The notes under the pieces were generated by a model that was given only the letters and a program-made list of their open reading frames with translations, searched no databases and was not told the origin of the DNA. Below are positions 16,871 through 25,770 of a DNA stretch of 64,000 bases, in pieces. The stretch's first letter is position 1, and every line of letters starts with the position of its first letter. Source of the stretch: Serratia proteamaculans_D (lineage in GTDB: Bacteria > Pseudomonadota > Gammaproteobacteria > Enterobacterales > Enterobacteriaceae); NCBI RefSeq assembly GCF_049959315.1, contig NZ_CP188201.1; one strand, given 5' to 3'. The translations under genes and the position numbers were made by a program.

Positions 16871-16897
16871 AAAATAAAAAGGCGGCCGAAGCCGCCC
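16871..16897 (-). terminator. Rho-independent terminator of slp
   Basis: Read leftward, GGCGGC-TTCG-GCCGCC is followed by TTTTTATTTT, 29 bases past the slp stop codon. The stable TTCG tetraloop supports it. Confidence 0.9.
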
Positions 16898-16925
16898 TAT
16901 TAAAACTGTTAACTTCTCGCGAACA

Positions 16926-17516
16926 CTACTCGGTAACTATGGTTTGCACCTGCACCGGACCAGGGTTGTACCACCCGTAGCCTACACCCCAGCCCGGCCC
17001 CCAGGTACCGCTACGCCAGCCCCATGGGCCCATTGGCGCCGGTGGCATCATCACCTGCTGACTAAGGTGCCAGCGTTTATAGCCGGTAGCGTTCATGGTG
17101 ACAAACTTGTACGGCGTCATGCCAATCTTGCCGTCTCTGACGCCGGTAATTGGCCCCACCACGGTAACCAACTGACCTTTGAAATCAACCGGCTCCAGGA
17201 AACCGTTAACCGAGGCTAACAAACGCCCCCGTGACGGCTCGCCCAAAATCGGCCGGGCACCGGAATCAAGCGGCACGGCGGCAATTTCCAGCACCGTACG
17301 CCCCTGCTCATTGGCGACATTCACCACGGTACCGCCAAAACGGGCTTCTGCACCCACAAACAGGTTCGGCGCATTCTGCACCGAGGACAACTGCTGCACC
17401 GGCGTTTCCGTGCTGCCTTTAATTGCGTCGGGTACGGTAACACAGCCCGACAGCACCAGCGCGCCACCGGCAATAGCCAGCAACGACATTTTTTTACTTA
17501 CAGTGCGGGTTAGCAT
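16926..17516 (-). CDS. yeaY: Slp family outer-membrane lipoprotein (YeaY)
   Basis: A 196-residue lipoprotein. The signal peptide ends in the lipobox LVLSGC (Cys at about residue 25), and no Asp follows the Cys, so outer-membrane sorting is expected. The mature part contains the Slp-family core (FGGTVVNVANEQGRTVLEI, RGRLLASVNGFLEP) and a Trp/Gly/Pro-rich tail. In E. coli, Slp-type proteins are induced by starvation or envelope stress. I start at MLTRTVSKKM with AGGAG 9 bases upstream. It follows tsaB on the same strand. Confidence 0.9.
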   Translation of the reverse strand: MLTRTVSKKMSLLAIAGGALVLSGCVTVPDAIKGSTETPVQQLSSVQNAPNLFVGAEARFGGTVVNVANEQGRTVLEIAAVPLDSGARPILGEPSRGRLLASVNGFLEPVDFKGQLVTVVGPITGVRDGKIGMTPYKFVTMNATGYKRWHLSQQVMMPPAPMGPWGWRSGTWGPGWGVGYGWYNPGPVQVQTIVTE

Positions 17517-17616
17517 CGTCGCAATCTCCTGAAATAGCTGTAACTTTGACATCATTTCACCGAGCAAGTTGCAGTTCATTCATATGCCGATCGCCAGCAA
17601 AGCACAATAGGTCGCG

Positions 17617-18318
17617 CTATTCACGCCCCGGCAATTTTTTCCAGGTGACTTCGTTACGCAGGTAGGTCGGCTCGGCATTTTCTACCGCTACCGCCTGCCC
17701 CTGTTGCCAGGCATGCAACGCCAACGGCAGCATATCTTCCGCCTGCGGCAACAGCATTTGGCCATCGCTCAAGCTTAACGAGGAACCGGTGACCAGATCC
17801 GGATAGGTTTGCCAGCCGGTGCCAACATGCGCCCAGTGCCCCTGCAGACCTTGTGCACGCACCAGCGCCTGCGGGGGTGAAAGCACCGCTTCACCTTCGC
17901 TTTCCAGCCAATGGCCGTCTTGCTGACGCTCAAACTGGCCCCAGTAAACTTCCCCCATGCGCGCATCTATCGCCGACAGCACTCGATCTGCTCCGGTGAC
18001 GCGCCAGGCGCCTTGCGCCATAGTCTGCAACGTGGAGATGCCCAATAACGGCAAGCCGGCTCCCAGTGCCAAACCCTGCGCGATACCGATGCCAATACGC
18101 ACGCCGGTAAAACTCCCTGGCCCACGGCCAAAGGCCAGAGCATCGAGTTGATTAAGAGTGACGCCGGTTTCCGCCAGCACTTGCTGCACCATAGGTAAAA
18201 TGCGTTGCGTATGCTCACGTGGGCACAGTTCAAACAGGGCGTGGATTTCGCCTTGATTCCAGATGGCAACGGAACAGGCTTCCGTCGCCGTATCGATCGC
18301 TAAAATTCGCGTGGACAT
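17617..18318 (-). CDS. tsaB: tRNA t6A biosynthesis protein TsaB
   Basis: A 233-residue ASKHA-fold protein (formerly YeaZ) that scaffolds TsaD in the TsaBDE complex making N6-threonylcarbamoyladenosine at tRNA position 37. It is essential in E. coli. The N terminus MSTRILAIDTATEACSVAIW and the block GRGPGSFTGVRIGIGIAQGLA are diagnostic. I start at MSTRIL; an upstream ATG at 18375 would add a poorly conserved 19-residue stretch. It lies between yoaA and slp, the same order as in E. coli. Confidence 0.95.
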   Translation of the reverse strand: MSTRILAIDTATEACSVAIWNQGEIHALFELCPREHTQRILPMVQQVLAETGVTLNQLDALAFGRGPGSFTGVRIGIGIAQGLALGAGLPLLGISTLQTMAQGAWRVTGADRVLSAIDARMGEVYWGQFERQQDGHWLESEGEAVLSPPQALVRAQGLQGHWAHVGTGWQTYPDLVTGSSLSLSDGQMLLPQAEDMLPLALHAWQQGQAVAVENAEPTYLRNEVTWKKLPGRE

Positions 18319-18398
18319 GCCAACCTCAGGCGGGAAAAAAACAGGGTTTTTCATACAGGGCGCGCATTGTAGCACAGCCCTGTGGTCACGCCTATCCG

Positions 18399-20303
18399 CT
18401 AGCGCTCCGCCTGCAGGAAGGCAATCGCCTGGGCGATATCGCGGGTGCGTGGCGTCGGCGGCAAGCTGTTGAGGAACACTTCGCCATACGGCCGCATCAC
18501 CAGGCGGTTATCACAGATCACCAGCACGCCGCGGTCGTCGGTATCGCGGATCAAACGCCCAACGCCCTGTTTCAGAGTGATGACCGCATCCGGCAATTGC
18601 ACATCGTTAAAAGGATCGCCACCGCGCAACCGGCAATCTTCAATCCTTGCTTTCAACAAAGGATCGTCAGGTGAGGTAAACGGCAGCTTGTCGATAATCA
18701 CGCACGACAGGGCATCGCCGCGCACGTCGACCCCTTCCCAAAAACTGCTGGTCGCCACCAGCAACGCGTTACCGGACTCAACAAATTGCGCCAACAGTTG
18801 CCCCTTACTGGTTTCCCCCTGCAACAGCACCGGCAAGGTCATGGTCGCACGGAATTCTTCCGCCAGTTCACGCATCATCTGGTGCGAGGTACAGAGGAAG
18901 AAACAGCGGCCGTTATTGGCCTCAATCAACGGCCGCAGCATACGCGCCAATTGCCGGGCGCCCCCTGGCTGGTTCGGTGACGGCAAAAAGCGCGGCACGC
19001 ACAGCAATGCCTGTTTCGCATAGTCGAACGGGCTGGCCAGCAGCAAGGTTTTGGCCTTATTCAGGCCCAGACGATCGGTAAAATGTCCCATTTGCTCATT
19101 AACCGACAAGGTTGCCGAGGTGAAAATCCAACTACCCGGTTTCTCATCCAGCAGCTCACGGAAACGATCGGCCACCGTCAATGGCGTCAGCGCCAAAACA
19201 AAATGGCGCGAGTTGCACTCGTACCAGTAGCTGAAACCCGGTTCCGTCACTTCTTTCAAACGTTTGAGCCGTGCACGATACAGCGTGGCGCGCTCGAAGG
19301 CGGCGTCCAGCAGAGCTGAACGACCCAGGGACAGCTTGACTACGTCGTAGCAGAGTTCGAGCGCATCATCGAGCAACAGCAACGCGCGCTGCACATTAGG
19401 TTGGCTTAGTACCTCGCGCAGATTACCGCGAAAGCCTGGCTCTCCCAGCATTAAGCGGAAATCCTGGGTACTCTGGCTGAGACGGTCGGCGCTTTTTTGA
19501 AGCTGCGCCGCGTCGCGCACTTCGGTGCGGTAAGCAATGGAAATGTCTTTGGCCAGATCCAGTAATTGGCGGCTGGTTAGCTGTTTGCCAAAATACTGGC
19601 TGGCGATGTCCGGGATCTGATGTGCTTCATCGAAGATCATCACATCGGCCTCGGGGATCAGTTCGGCAAAGCCGCCCTCTTTCACGACCATGTCCGCCAG
19701 GAACAGATGGTGGTTCACTACCACCACGTCCGCATCCATGGCACGGCGACGGGCCTTGACCACAAAGCAATCTTTATACAGCGGGCAGTCGCTGCCCAGG
19801 CAGTTATCGTTGGTGCTGGTCACCAGCGGCCAGACGAAGCTGTCTTCCGCCACATCGCTGCAGCTGCTGATGTCACCCTCTTTGGTCATTGATGACCATT
19901 TGCGCAGATGGACCAGATCGATCAGCGCCTGCCCGGCCAATTCACCACCGGCCATCGACTGCTGTTCCAGACGTTCCAGACACAGGTAGTTGGATCGCCC
20001 CTTCAACAGCGCCATCTTGCCTTTGTAGTTCAGCGCCTTGGCAACGGTGGGCAGATCGCGTGCATAAAGCTGATCCTGCAGCGCTTTGGAACCGGTGGAA
20101 ATAATCACTTTGCGATCGGCCCGCAGTGCCGGTGCCAGGTAGGCGAAGGTTTTACCGGTGCCGGTGCCCGCTTCGACCACCAACTCCTGCTTGAAGTTAA
20201 TGGCTTCGGTGACCGCTTCCGCCATCTGCCGCTGTGCTTCACGCGGTTTGAAACCCTTGATTGCCTGCGCCAGGGCGCCGTCTGTTGCGAAATCGTCTGT
20301 CAC
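18399..20303 (-). CDS. yoaA: XPD/DinG-type ATP-dependent helicase YoaA
   Basis: A superfamily 2 5'-3' DNA helicase of 634 residues. The Walker A is EAGTGTGKTFAYLAP, the DEAH box is MIFDEAHQIPD, and the C-terminal motif VI is VGRLIRDTDDRG. Four cysteines between the two (CSDV, CLGSDCPLYKDC) fit the Fe-S cluster of the XPD/DinG group. In E. coli YoaA works with the DNA polymerase III chi subunit in repair and tolerance of replication damage. No LexA box was seen upstream. It is divergent from yoaB. Confidence 0.94.
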   Translation of the reverse strand: MTDDFATDGALAQAIKGFKPREAQRQMAEAVTEAINFKQELVVEAGTGTGKTFAYLAPALRADRKVIISTGSKALQDQLYARDLPTVAKALNYKGKMALLKGRSNYLCLERLEQQSMAGGELAGQALIDLVHLRKWSSMTKEGDISSCSDVAEDSFVWPLVTSTNDNCLGSDCPLYKDCFVVKARRRAMDADVVVVNHHLFLADMVVKEGGFAELIPEADVMIFDEAHQIPDIASQYFGKQLTSRQLLDLAKDISIAYRTEVRDAAQLQKSADRLSQSTQDFRLMLGEPGFRGNLREVLSQPNVQRALLLLDDALELCYDVVKLSLGRSALLDAAFERATLYRARLKRLKEVTEPGFSYWYECNSRHFVLALTPLTVADRFRELLDEKPGSWIFTSATLSVNEQMGHFTDRLGLNKAKTLLLASPFDYAKQALLCVPRFLPSPNQPGGARQLARMLRPLIEANNGRCFFLCTSHQMMRELAEEFRATMTLPVLLQGETSKGQLLAQFVESGNALLVATSSFWEGVDVRGDALSCVIIDKLPFTSPDDPLLKARIEDCRLRGGDPFNDVQLPDAVITLKQGVGRLIRDTDDRGVLVICDNRLVMRPYGEVFLNSLPPTPRTRDIAQAIAFLQAER

Positions 20304-20436
20304 GCTATCTCTCTGCCGGTATTATTCAGCGTTGATTATGCCAATCCTGCCGCGCGGCTACCACCGACTTTAACGTCGAGTATTTCTGCCGATGGCTGTG
20401 ATACCCTACACGCGACTATGATATGGAGATAACCAA

Positions 20437-20781
20437 ATGAATATTGAACGAATTGATCCTGCCGATCGCTGGTCTGAAGCCGTAGTTCATAACGACACTG
20501 TTTATTACACCAGCGTGCCGGAAAATCTGGATGATGATGCGACCGCGCAGACTGCTAACGCCCTGGCAGCGATTGACATGATCCTGACCCGCGTAGGCTC
20601 AGACAAAAGTCGGGTGCTGGACGCCACCATTTTTCTGGCCGACGGCGCTGACTTTGCTGCGATGAATGCCGCCTGGGATGCCTGGGTAGTTGCCGGTAGC
20701 GCCCCAGTGCGCTGTACCGTGCAGGCCAAATTGATGAACCCGAAGTACAAGGTTGAAATCAAAATCATTGCCGCGCTGTAA
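20437..20781 (+). CDS. yoaB: RidA family protein YoaB
   Basis: A 114-residue member of the Rid (YjgF/YER057c/UK114) family, same length as E. coli YoaB. RidA members hydrolyse reactive enamine/imine intermediates. The substrate-binding arginine is in APVRCTVQAKL, and the final strand KVEIKIIA is typical. Whether this subgroup has deaminase activity on a given imine is unknown. It is transcribed divergently from yoaA and ends at a strong terminator. Confidence 0.93.
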   Translation: MNIERIDPADRWSEAVVHNDTVYYTSVPENLDDDATAQTANALAAIDMILTRVGSDKSRVLDATIFLADGADFAAMNAAWDAWVVAGSAPVRCTVQAKLMNPKYKVEIKIIAAL

Positions 20782-20784
20782 CGC

Positions 20785-20823
20785 AAAAAACCGCAGACGA
20801 TAACGCCTGCGGTTTTATTTTTT
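20785..20823. terminator. Terminator between yoaB and mdtI
   Basis: AAAACCGCAG pairs with CTGCGGTTTT around a ten-base loop, followed by ATTTTTT. The A-run on the other side makes it usable by the convergent mdtJI transcript as well. Confidence 0.9.
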
Positions 20824-20838
20824 CGTATTTGCTGCTGA

Positions 20839-21168
20839 TTAAGCCAGTTTGATGATCACCATTCCCGCCAGTAACAGCACCAGACCAATCCAGCCTTTGG
20901 CGTTCAATCGCTGACCAAACAGGATCCAGCCGGCGGCGATTGTCGCGGCGATACCGAAACCGCCCCACAGCGCATAGGCAACCGACAGGTCAATCCCCTT
21001 CACCGCCTGCGCCAGCGCACTGAACGCCCCCAACACCGACAGCAGAGAAAGCAGACCCAACCAAACTTTACGGAAACCGTCCGACATCTTCAGGAAAATG
21101 TTGGCAATAATCTCCAGCACGATCGCCAACCCCAGAAAAGCAATGTGGTACAACTCAAGCTGTTGCAT
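20839..21168 (-). CDS. mdtI: Spermidine export protein MdtI (SMR family)
   Basis: A 109-residue small multidrug resistance protein with four membrane helices. The membrane glutamate is in [13 protein letters not shown], and the family block [19 protein letters not shown] follows. MdtI and MdtJ form a heteromer that exports spermidine in E. coli. I start at MQQLELYH (ATG 21168) with GAGG 8 bases upstream; a GTG three codons earlier is possible. It overlaps the end of mdtJ by 14 bases, which suggests translational coupling. Confidence 0.95.
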
Positions 21169-21523
21169 GGTTGTCACCTCGCGGAGTTGCCTGTTTTCGT
21201 GGTTTGCGGGTGCCGGACTTCACCAGCATGATACCGGCAATCAACGTCACCAGCCCCAGCACCTTCAACGCCGAGATCGGTTCGTCAAACCACAGCACAC
21301 TAAACAGGGTAATAAACAGGATACCGATACCTTCCCACAGAGCATAAGCGACGCCCAGGGCAACCCGTTTTACCGCCATCGACAGCATCACATATGACGC
21401 GGTGATCATTACATACATCACTATATGGCCGGTCATGCCGCCGCTGACGCTGGCGTATTTCATTGACAGGGTACCGATAATTTCGGTGACGATGGCCAAA
21501 CCTAAAAAGATCCAATAAATCAT
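21155..21523 (-). CDS. mdtJ: Spermidine export protein MdtJ (SMR family)
   Basis: A 122-residue SMR protein with four helices, the partner of MdtI. The membrane Glu is in [19 protein letters not shown], and [14 protein letters not shown] and the basic tail SGTRKPRKQ are as in E. coli. I start at MIYWIFLG; an upstream in-frame start at 21553 would add ten residues not seen in the family. It is the first gene of the mdtJI operon. In E. coli the next genes are tqsA and pntAB; here the neighbour is eda, so synteny breaks at this point. Confidence 0.94.
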
Positions 21524-22007
21524 GATTTCTCTCCCAAACGGCGAATAACGCACGCTAAGGCATATTTATCCCGATTTATCTCGTCAGACAGGCGCAAACA
21601 GGCGCTGAAGACGCAGAGATACCTGGGGATAAACTGACCCAAACGTAATAAGAATGTTTGCCCGGTTACGCGTAATGACGGAGGACTGAGCCTGTCACCA
21701 GCACCGGTTAAGGGAGAAAGACGCTATAGCTCGCTGCACCAGTGATGCTCACTGGCAAGGATGGCAGACAGGAAAAGCTGGCAAGTAGAGGTTCTGAGGG
21801 TAATTCCATTAGTTGTCATCATAAGTATTCTCTATTCTCAGCCGCACATAATCTTGTTACACGGAGTGCGATTTGCCCAATATCCTCATCAAGTAAAATT
21901 TCAACTGCAATAGTTGTACCATAGCAATAATCATAAAGCAAACCGCCGTTTTCACAAAAACAGCAAAAAAATAGTCTATAAATAAGAAAGTTAACGAATT
22001 TAAAAAT
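21524..22007. other. Intergenic region upstream of mdtJ
   Basis: About 480 bases with the mdtJ promoter at one end and the eda terminator at the other. The left half is of average composition, the right half AT-rich. Short frames (21742-21924 plus; 21857-22069 minus) lack ribosome binding sites, and the latter runs through the eda terminator. Nothing else could be supported. Confidence 0.4.
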
Positions 22008-22035
22008 AAAAAAAGGCTCAACAAGCCGTTGAACC
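22008..22035 (-). terminator. Rho-independent terminator of eda
   Basis: Read leftward, GGTTCAAC-GGCTT-GTTGAGCC (one G:U pair) is followed by TTTTTTTATTTTT, about 50 bases past the eda stop codon. Confidence 0.88.
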
Positions 22036-22087
22036 TTCGTTTAAATTTGACCGCCCAAATAATCGCCAAAACCAGGCCCGGCGCGGG

Positions 22088-22729
22088 TTACGCCGTGGCG
22101 CCACTCACCGCAGTACGTGCCAGTTCAGTGATGCGCGCGTAGTCGCCATTTTCCAACGCGTCGGCCGGCACCAGCCAGGAACCACCGATACACAATACGC
22201 TTTTCAGCGCCAGGTAATCACGGTAGTTATTTGGGGTGATGCCACCGGTCGGGCAGAAACGTACCTGCGGGAATGGGCCGCCGATCGCCTGTAGTGCCTT
22301 AACGCCGCCGTTGGCTTCAGCCGGGAAGAACTTGAACTCACGCAGACCGTGATCCAAACCCAACATCAGCTCTGAAACGGTGCTGATACCCGGAATCAAT
22401 GGAATGCCGCCTGCGGTAGCGGCTTTCAGCAGCGCTTCTGTCAGGCCAGGGCTGATGGCGAATTGCGCACCGGCTTCGGTCACCGCCTGCAACTGCTGCG
22501 GGTTAAGCACCGTACCGGCACCAATAATCGCCTCCGGCACCTCAGCTGCGATAGCGCGGATCGCGTCCATCGCGCAGGCGGTGCGCAAAGTGACTTCCAG
22601 TACGCGCACGCCACCGGCGACCAGCGCCCTGGCCAGCGGCACCGCATGTTCCAGCTTATTAATCACAATCACCGGAACTACCGGACCGGCGGTCAGGATC
22701 TGTTCTGCGCTGGTTTTCCAGTTTTTCAT
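22088..22729 (-). CDS. eda: KDPG / KHG aldolase (Eda)
   Basis: A class I aldolase of 213 residues splitting 2-keto-3-deoxy-6-phosphogluconate to pyruvate and glyceraldehyde 3-phosphate; it also acts on 4-hydroxy-2-oxoglutarate. The base Glu is in VLEVTLRT, the Schiff-base lysine in LREFKFFPAE, and the phosphate-binding segment is FCPTGGITPNN. It lies downstream of zwf with no edd between, and zwf has its own terminator. So eda is probably transcribed separately here. Without edd nearby it may mainly serve hexuronate and ketogluconate breakdown through KdgK. Confidence 0.96.
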   Translation of the reverse strand: MKNWKTSAEQILTAGPVVPVIVINKLEHAVPLARALVAGGVRVLEVTLRTACAMDAIRAIAAEVPEAIIGAGTVLNPQQLQAVTEAGAQFAISPGLTEALLKAATAGGIPLIPGISTVSELMLGLDHGLREFKFFPAEANGGVKALQAIGGPFPQVRFCPTGGITPNNYRDYLALKSVLCIGGSWLVPADALENGDYARITELARTAVSGATA

Positions 22730-22845
22730 CGTTACTTCTCCATTACTTACGGGTTATCAATGGCACGCCCCTGCCACAGGGCCCCACGGAGTCTCGCGGG
22801 TGTCCGGCCGTACCCCAAGTGATGTTGCGCCCCGGTCGTGCGGGC

Positions 22846-22874
22846 AAAAAAATGCCGGCAGATAAACTGCCGGC
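22846..22874 (-). terminator. Rho-independent terminator of zwf
   Basis: Read leftward, GCCGGCAG-TTTAT-CTGCCGGC is followed by ATTTTTTT, starting 8 bases past the zwf stop codon. It separates zwf from eda. Confidence 0.9.
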
Positions 22875-22881
22875 CGGGTCG

Positions 22882-24357
22882 TTATTCGAACTCGTTCCAG
22901 GAACGGCCATCGCGAGTGATCATCGCCACCGAGGCTACCGGGCCCCAGGTACCGGACTGATACGGCTTCGGCGCTTCATTATCCGCTTTCCAGGCGTCCA
23001 TGATGGAGTCTACCCACTTCCAGGCTTCTTCCACTTCGTCACGGCGTACAAACAGCGCCTGGATGCCACGCATAGTCTCCAGCAACAGGCGCTCGTAGGC
23101 ATCTGCCACGTGCTCCTGGTTGAAGGTCTCCGAGAAACTCAGATCCAGCTTGGTGGTTTGCAAACGGTGCTTGTGATCCAGACCAGGAACCTTGTTCAAC
23201 ACCTGGATCTCGATGCCTTCATCCGGCTGCAGACGAATGGTCAATTTGTTCTGCGGCAGTTGCTGGTAAGAATCGCTGAACAGGTTCAGCGGTGGGTTCT
23301 TGAAGTAGACCACCACTTCAGAGCATTTGGTCGGCAAACGCTTACCGGTACGCAGGTAAAACGGCACGCCGGCCCACTGCCAGTTGTCGATATCGACCCG
23401 GATAGAGACGAAGGTTTCGGTGTTGCTGCTTTTGTTCGCCCCTTCCTCTTCCAGGTAACCAGGGACCTTTTTGCCCTGCACAAAACCGGCAGTATATTGG
23501 CCGCGCACCGTGGTTTCGCGCACATTGGTCTGATTGATGCGACGCAGTGAGCGCAGCACCTTCACTTTCTCATCACGAATACGGTCAGTGGTCAGATCTG
23601 CCGGAGGTGACATGGCGATCATGGTCAGAATTTGCAACAGGTGGTTCTGGATCATGTCGCGCATCTGGCCGGCCTGGTCAAAGTAGCCCCAACGCCCTTC
23701 AATACCCACCTCTTCCGCTACGGTAATTTGCACCGAGTCGATGGTACGATTGTCCCAGTTGGAGGCAAACAGTGAGTTGGCAAAACGCAGTGCCAACAGG
23801 TTTAATACCGTTTCTTTGCCAAGATAGTGGTCAATACGGTAAACCTGGGATTCGTTGAAATATTCCGCCACCTGATCGTTGATCACGCGCGAAGACGCCA
23901 GATCGGTACCGAGCGGTTTTTCCATCACTACGCGTGCCGGCTCGTGGTTCAGCTTGGCTTCGCCCAACCCTTTGCAGATCGCGCCGAAAGTGCTGGGCGG
24001 CATCGCAAAGTAGTTGATGGTGGTGCGATGTTTCTGGTCCAGCATTTTGCCCAATTTGGCAAAATTTTTGCTGTCGTTCACATCCAGATTGCAGAAATCC
24101 AGGCGCGCACTCAGCGTGGCCCAAAGTTCGTCATCGAGTTTTTCTTTCATAAAGGTGCCAAGCGCTTCCTTGACCACCTTGATATAGGCTTCTTTATCCC
24201 ACTCGGCACGGCCGACGCCGATAATACGGGTATCCGGGTGGATATGACCGGCTTTCTCTAACTGGTACAGGGAAGGCAACAGCTTACGACGCGCCAAATC
24301 GCCTTTCGCGCCGAAAATAACCAGGTCACACGCCTGGGCTGTAGAGGTTACCGCCAT
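22882..24357 (-). CDS. zwf: Glucose-6-phosphate 1-dehydrogenase (Zwf)
   Basis: A 491-residue NADP-dependent enzyme making 6-phosphogluconolactone, the entry to the pentose phosphate pathway. The coenzyme motif is IFGAKGDLARRKLLPSLY, and the active-site signature is YRIDHYLGKETV. I start at the second of two close ATGs (24357), because GAGGAG abuts the first with no spacing and sits 6 bases before the second, giving MAVTSTAQACDL as in E. coli. A HexR site lies 26 bases upstream of the start. E. coli zwf is also under SoxS/MarA/Rob; no such box was assigned here. Confidence 0.97.
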   Translation of the reverse strand: MAVTSTAQACDLVIFGAKGDLARRKLLPSLYQLEKAGHIHPDTRIIGVGRAEWDKEAYIKVVKEALGTFMKEKLDDELWATLSARLDFCNLDVNDSKNFAKLGKMLDQKHRTTINYFAMPPSTFGAICKGLGEAKLNHEPARVVMEKPLGTDLASSRVINDQVAEYFNESQVYRIDHYLGKETVLNLLALRFANSLFASNWDNRTIDSVQITVAEEVGIEGRWGYFDQAGQMRDMIQNHLLQILTMIAMSPPADLTTDRIRDEKVKVLRSLRRINQTNVRETTVRGQYTAGFVQGKKVPGYLEEEGANKSSNTETFVSIRVDIDNWQWAGVPFYLRTGKRLPTKCSEVVVYFKNPPLNLFSDSYQQLPQNKLTIRLQPDEGIEIQVLNKVPGLDHKHRLQTTKLDLSFSETFNQEHVADAYERLLLETMRGIQALFVRRDEVEEAWKWVDSIMDAWKADNEAPKPYQSGTWGPVASVAMITRDGRSWNEFE

Positions 24358-24382
24358 GTTCATCTCCTCGTTGCAGGATATT

Positions 24383-24397
24383 TGTAATTTTCTTACA
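24383..24397. promoter_or_regulatory. HexR operator upstream of zwf
   Basis: TGTAATTTTCTTACA is an inverted repeat close to the HexR consensus TGTARTTTTATTACA (one mismatch at the tenth base). It lies between zwf and hexR. HexR represses zwf and is released by KDPG in the species where it has been studied. Confidence 0.75.
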
Positions 24398-24710
24398 TTA
24401 CTAATGTACTCTCTTTGACTACGGCCAGTAAACCCGGATCAAAAGTAGAAAAAAAGCCCCAAAAATTGCAGTGTTATGCGCTATCGGTAGTAAACGCCGC
24501 TGGCTGAACTAAAAACTGTAATTTTCTGTCTTTTTTGATGCTCTTTTACCATTATGAAAGTTAGACACAGGTCATGTTCTGATGAAAAAACTCTGCATAC
24601 CCTCTGTCGACACTGCCAACGGTTACCAGCACGTAGTATATTTTCACTAAACCGGCATTGATTTCTCCTTTGATTGAAATCGACAAAACCCATGAGTGGA
24701 CTCTCGTTAT
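24398..24710. other. Intergenic region, zwf / hexR
   Basis: An AT-rich divergent promoter region of about 310 bases. A second, partial HexR-like sequence (TGTAATTTTCTGTC, 24517-24530) could allow autoregulation of hexR, but its right half is poor. No additional ORF was supported. Confidence 0.4.
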
Positions 24711-25583
24711 ATGAATACGCTGGAAAAAATCCAGAGCCATCTGGAGCTGCTGAGCAAATCTGAACGGAAAGTCGCCGAGGTGATCCTCGCCTCCCCGCAG
24801 ACCGCCATTCACTCCAGTATCGCGACGCTGGCCAGGATGGCGGACGTTAGCGAGCCCACCGTCAACCGCTTTTGTCGCCGTCTCGATACCAAGGGTTTTC
24901 CCGATTTTAAACTGCATCTTGCCCAAAGCCTGGCCAACGGCACCCCGTACGTAAACCGTAACGTCGAGGAAGATGACAGCGTTGCTTCCTATACCGGTAA
25001 AATTTTCGAATCCGTGATGGCCAGTCTTGATACAGTAAAGGCAAATTTGGATATTGCAGCAATCAATCGTGCGGTTGACTTGCTTACCCAGGCAAAAAAA
25101 ATCTCTTTCTTCGGTTTAGGTGCCTCGGCAGCCGTGGCCCACGACGCGATGAACAAATTTTTCCGCTTCAATATTCCGGTGGTCTATTTCGATGACATCG
25201 TCATGCAACGCATGGGATGCATGAACTCCAGCGAGGGGGATGTGGTGGTACTCATCTCCCATACCGGCCGCACCAAGAACCTGGTGGAAATGGCGCAACT
25301 GGCGCGTGAAAACGATGCCACAGTCATAGCCATTACCTCACGTGATACCCCACTGGCTCATGAAGCCACGCTGGCATTATTGCTCGATGTCCCGGAAGAC
25401 ACCGACGTTTATATGCCGATGGTATCGCGAATTGCACAATTAACGCTCATCGACGTGCTGGCCACCGGATTTACCTTGCGTAGAGGGGCCAAATTCAGAG
25501 ATAACTTGAAGCGGGTCAAGGAAGCGTTGAAAGAATCGCGCTTTGATAAGGGTGTGGTTATCCCCAACAGTTTCGACTCGTAA
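24711..25583 (+). CDS. hexR: DNA-binding transcriptional regulator HexR (RpiR family)
   Basis: A 290-residue regulator. The N-terminal helix-turn-helix includes ADVSEPTVNRFCRRLD. The C-terminal sugar isomerase (SIS) domain includes FFGLGASAAVAHDAMNKFFR and SHTGRTKNLVE, where KDPG is sensed in the family. It controls central carbon genes such as zwf, eda, pykA and gap; sites at zwf and pykA flank it here. I chose the ATG at 24711 (MNTLEKIQSHLE); a GTG five codons earlier is an alternative, and neither has a strong ribosome binding site. Confidence 0.95.
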   Translation: MNTLEKIQSHLELLSKSERKVAEVILASPQTAIHSSIATLARMADVSEPTVNRFCRRLDTKGFPDFKLHLAQSLANGTPYVNRNVEEDDSVASYTGKIFESVMASLDTVKANLDIAAINRAVDLLTQAKKISFFGLGASAAVAHDAMNKFFRFNIPVVYFDDIVMQRMGCMNSSEGDVVVLISHTGRTKNLVEMAQLARENDATVIAITSRDTPLAHEATLALLLDVPEDTDVYMPMVSRIAQLTLIDVLATGFTLRRGAKFRDNLKRVKEALKESRFDKGVVIPNSFDS

Positions 25584-25682
25584 CCGATGTGAAAAAAACT
25601 GACGTTCAAAGTCATCTGAACGGCAGCATTAGAGGCAGTACCCTGTAAAACGCTCATGCGGGTAACCCGGGTGAAATATCAG

Positions 25683-25697
25683 TGTAGTAAAATTACA
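25683..25697. promoter_or_regulatory. HexR operator upstream of pykA
   Basis: TGTAGTAAAATTACA fits the HexR inverted repeat very well. It lies 100 bases after hexR and 74 bases before the pykA start. This makes pykA a likely direct HexR target. Confidence 0.8.
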
Positions 25698-25770
25698 TTT
25701 CACTCCTGGTTTCGTTATCCGACGTTATCGCAACACCAATAATTTGCTTCACCAGTCAACGGAGTAATAC

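Noticed and set aside
21742..21924. 60-codon frame on the plus strand in the mdtJ-eda spacer
   Set aside because: No ribosome site, no family resemblance and mixed composition.
21857..22069. 70-codon hydrophobic frame on the minus strand downstream of eda
   Set aside because: It runs through the eda terminator and AT-rich spacer and has no ribosome binding site; hydrophobicity follows from the T-rich sequence.
22819..23550. 243-codon frame antisense to zwf
   Set aside because: Complement of conserved zwf sequence.
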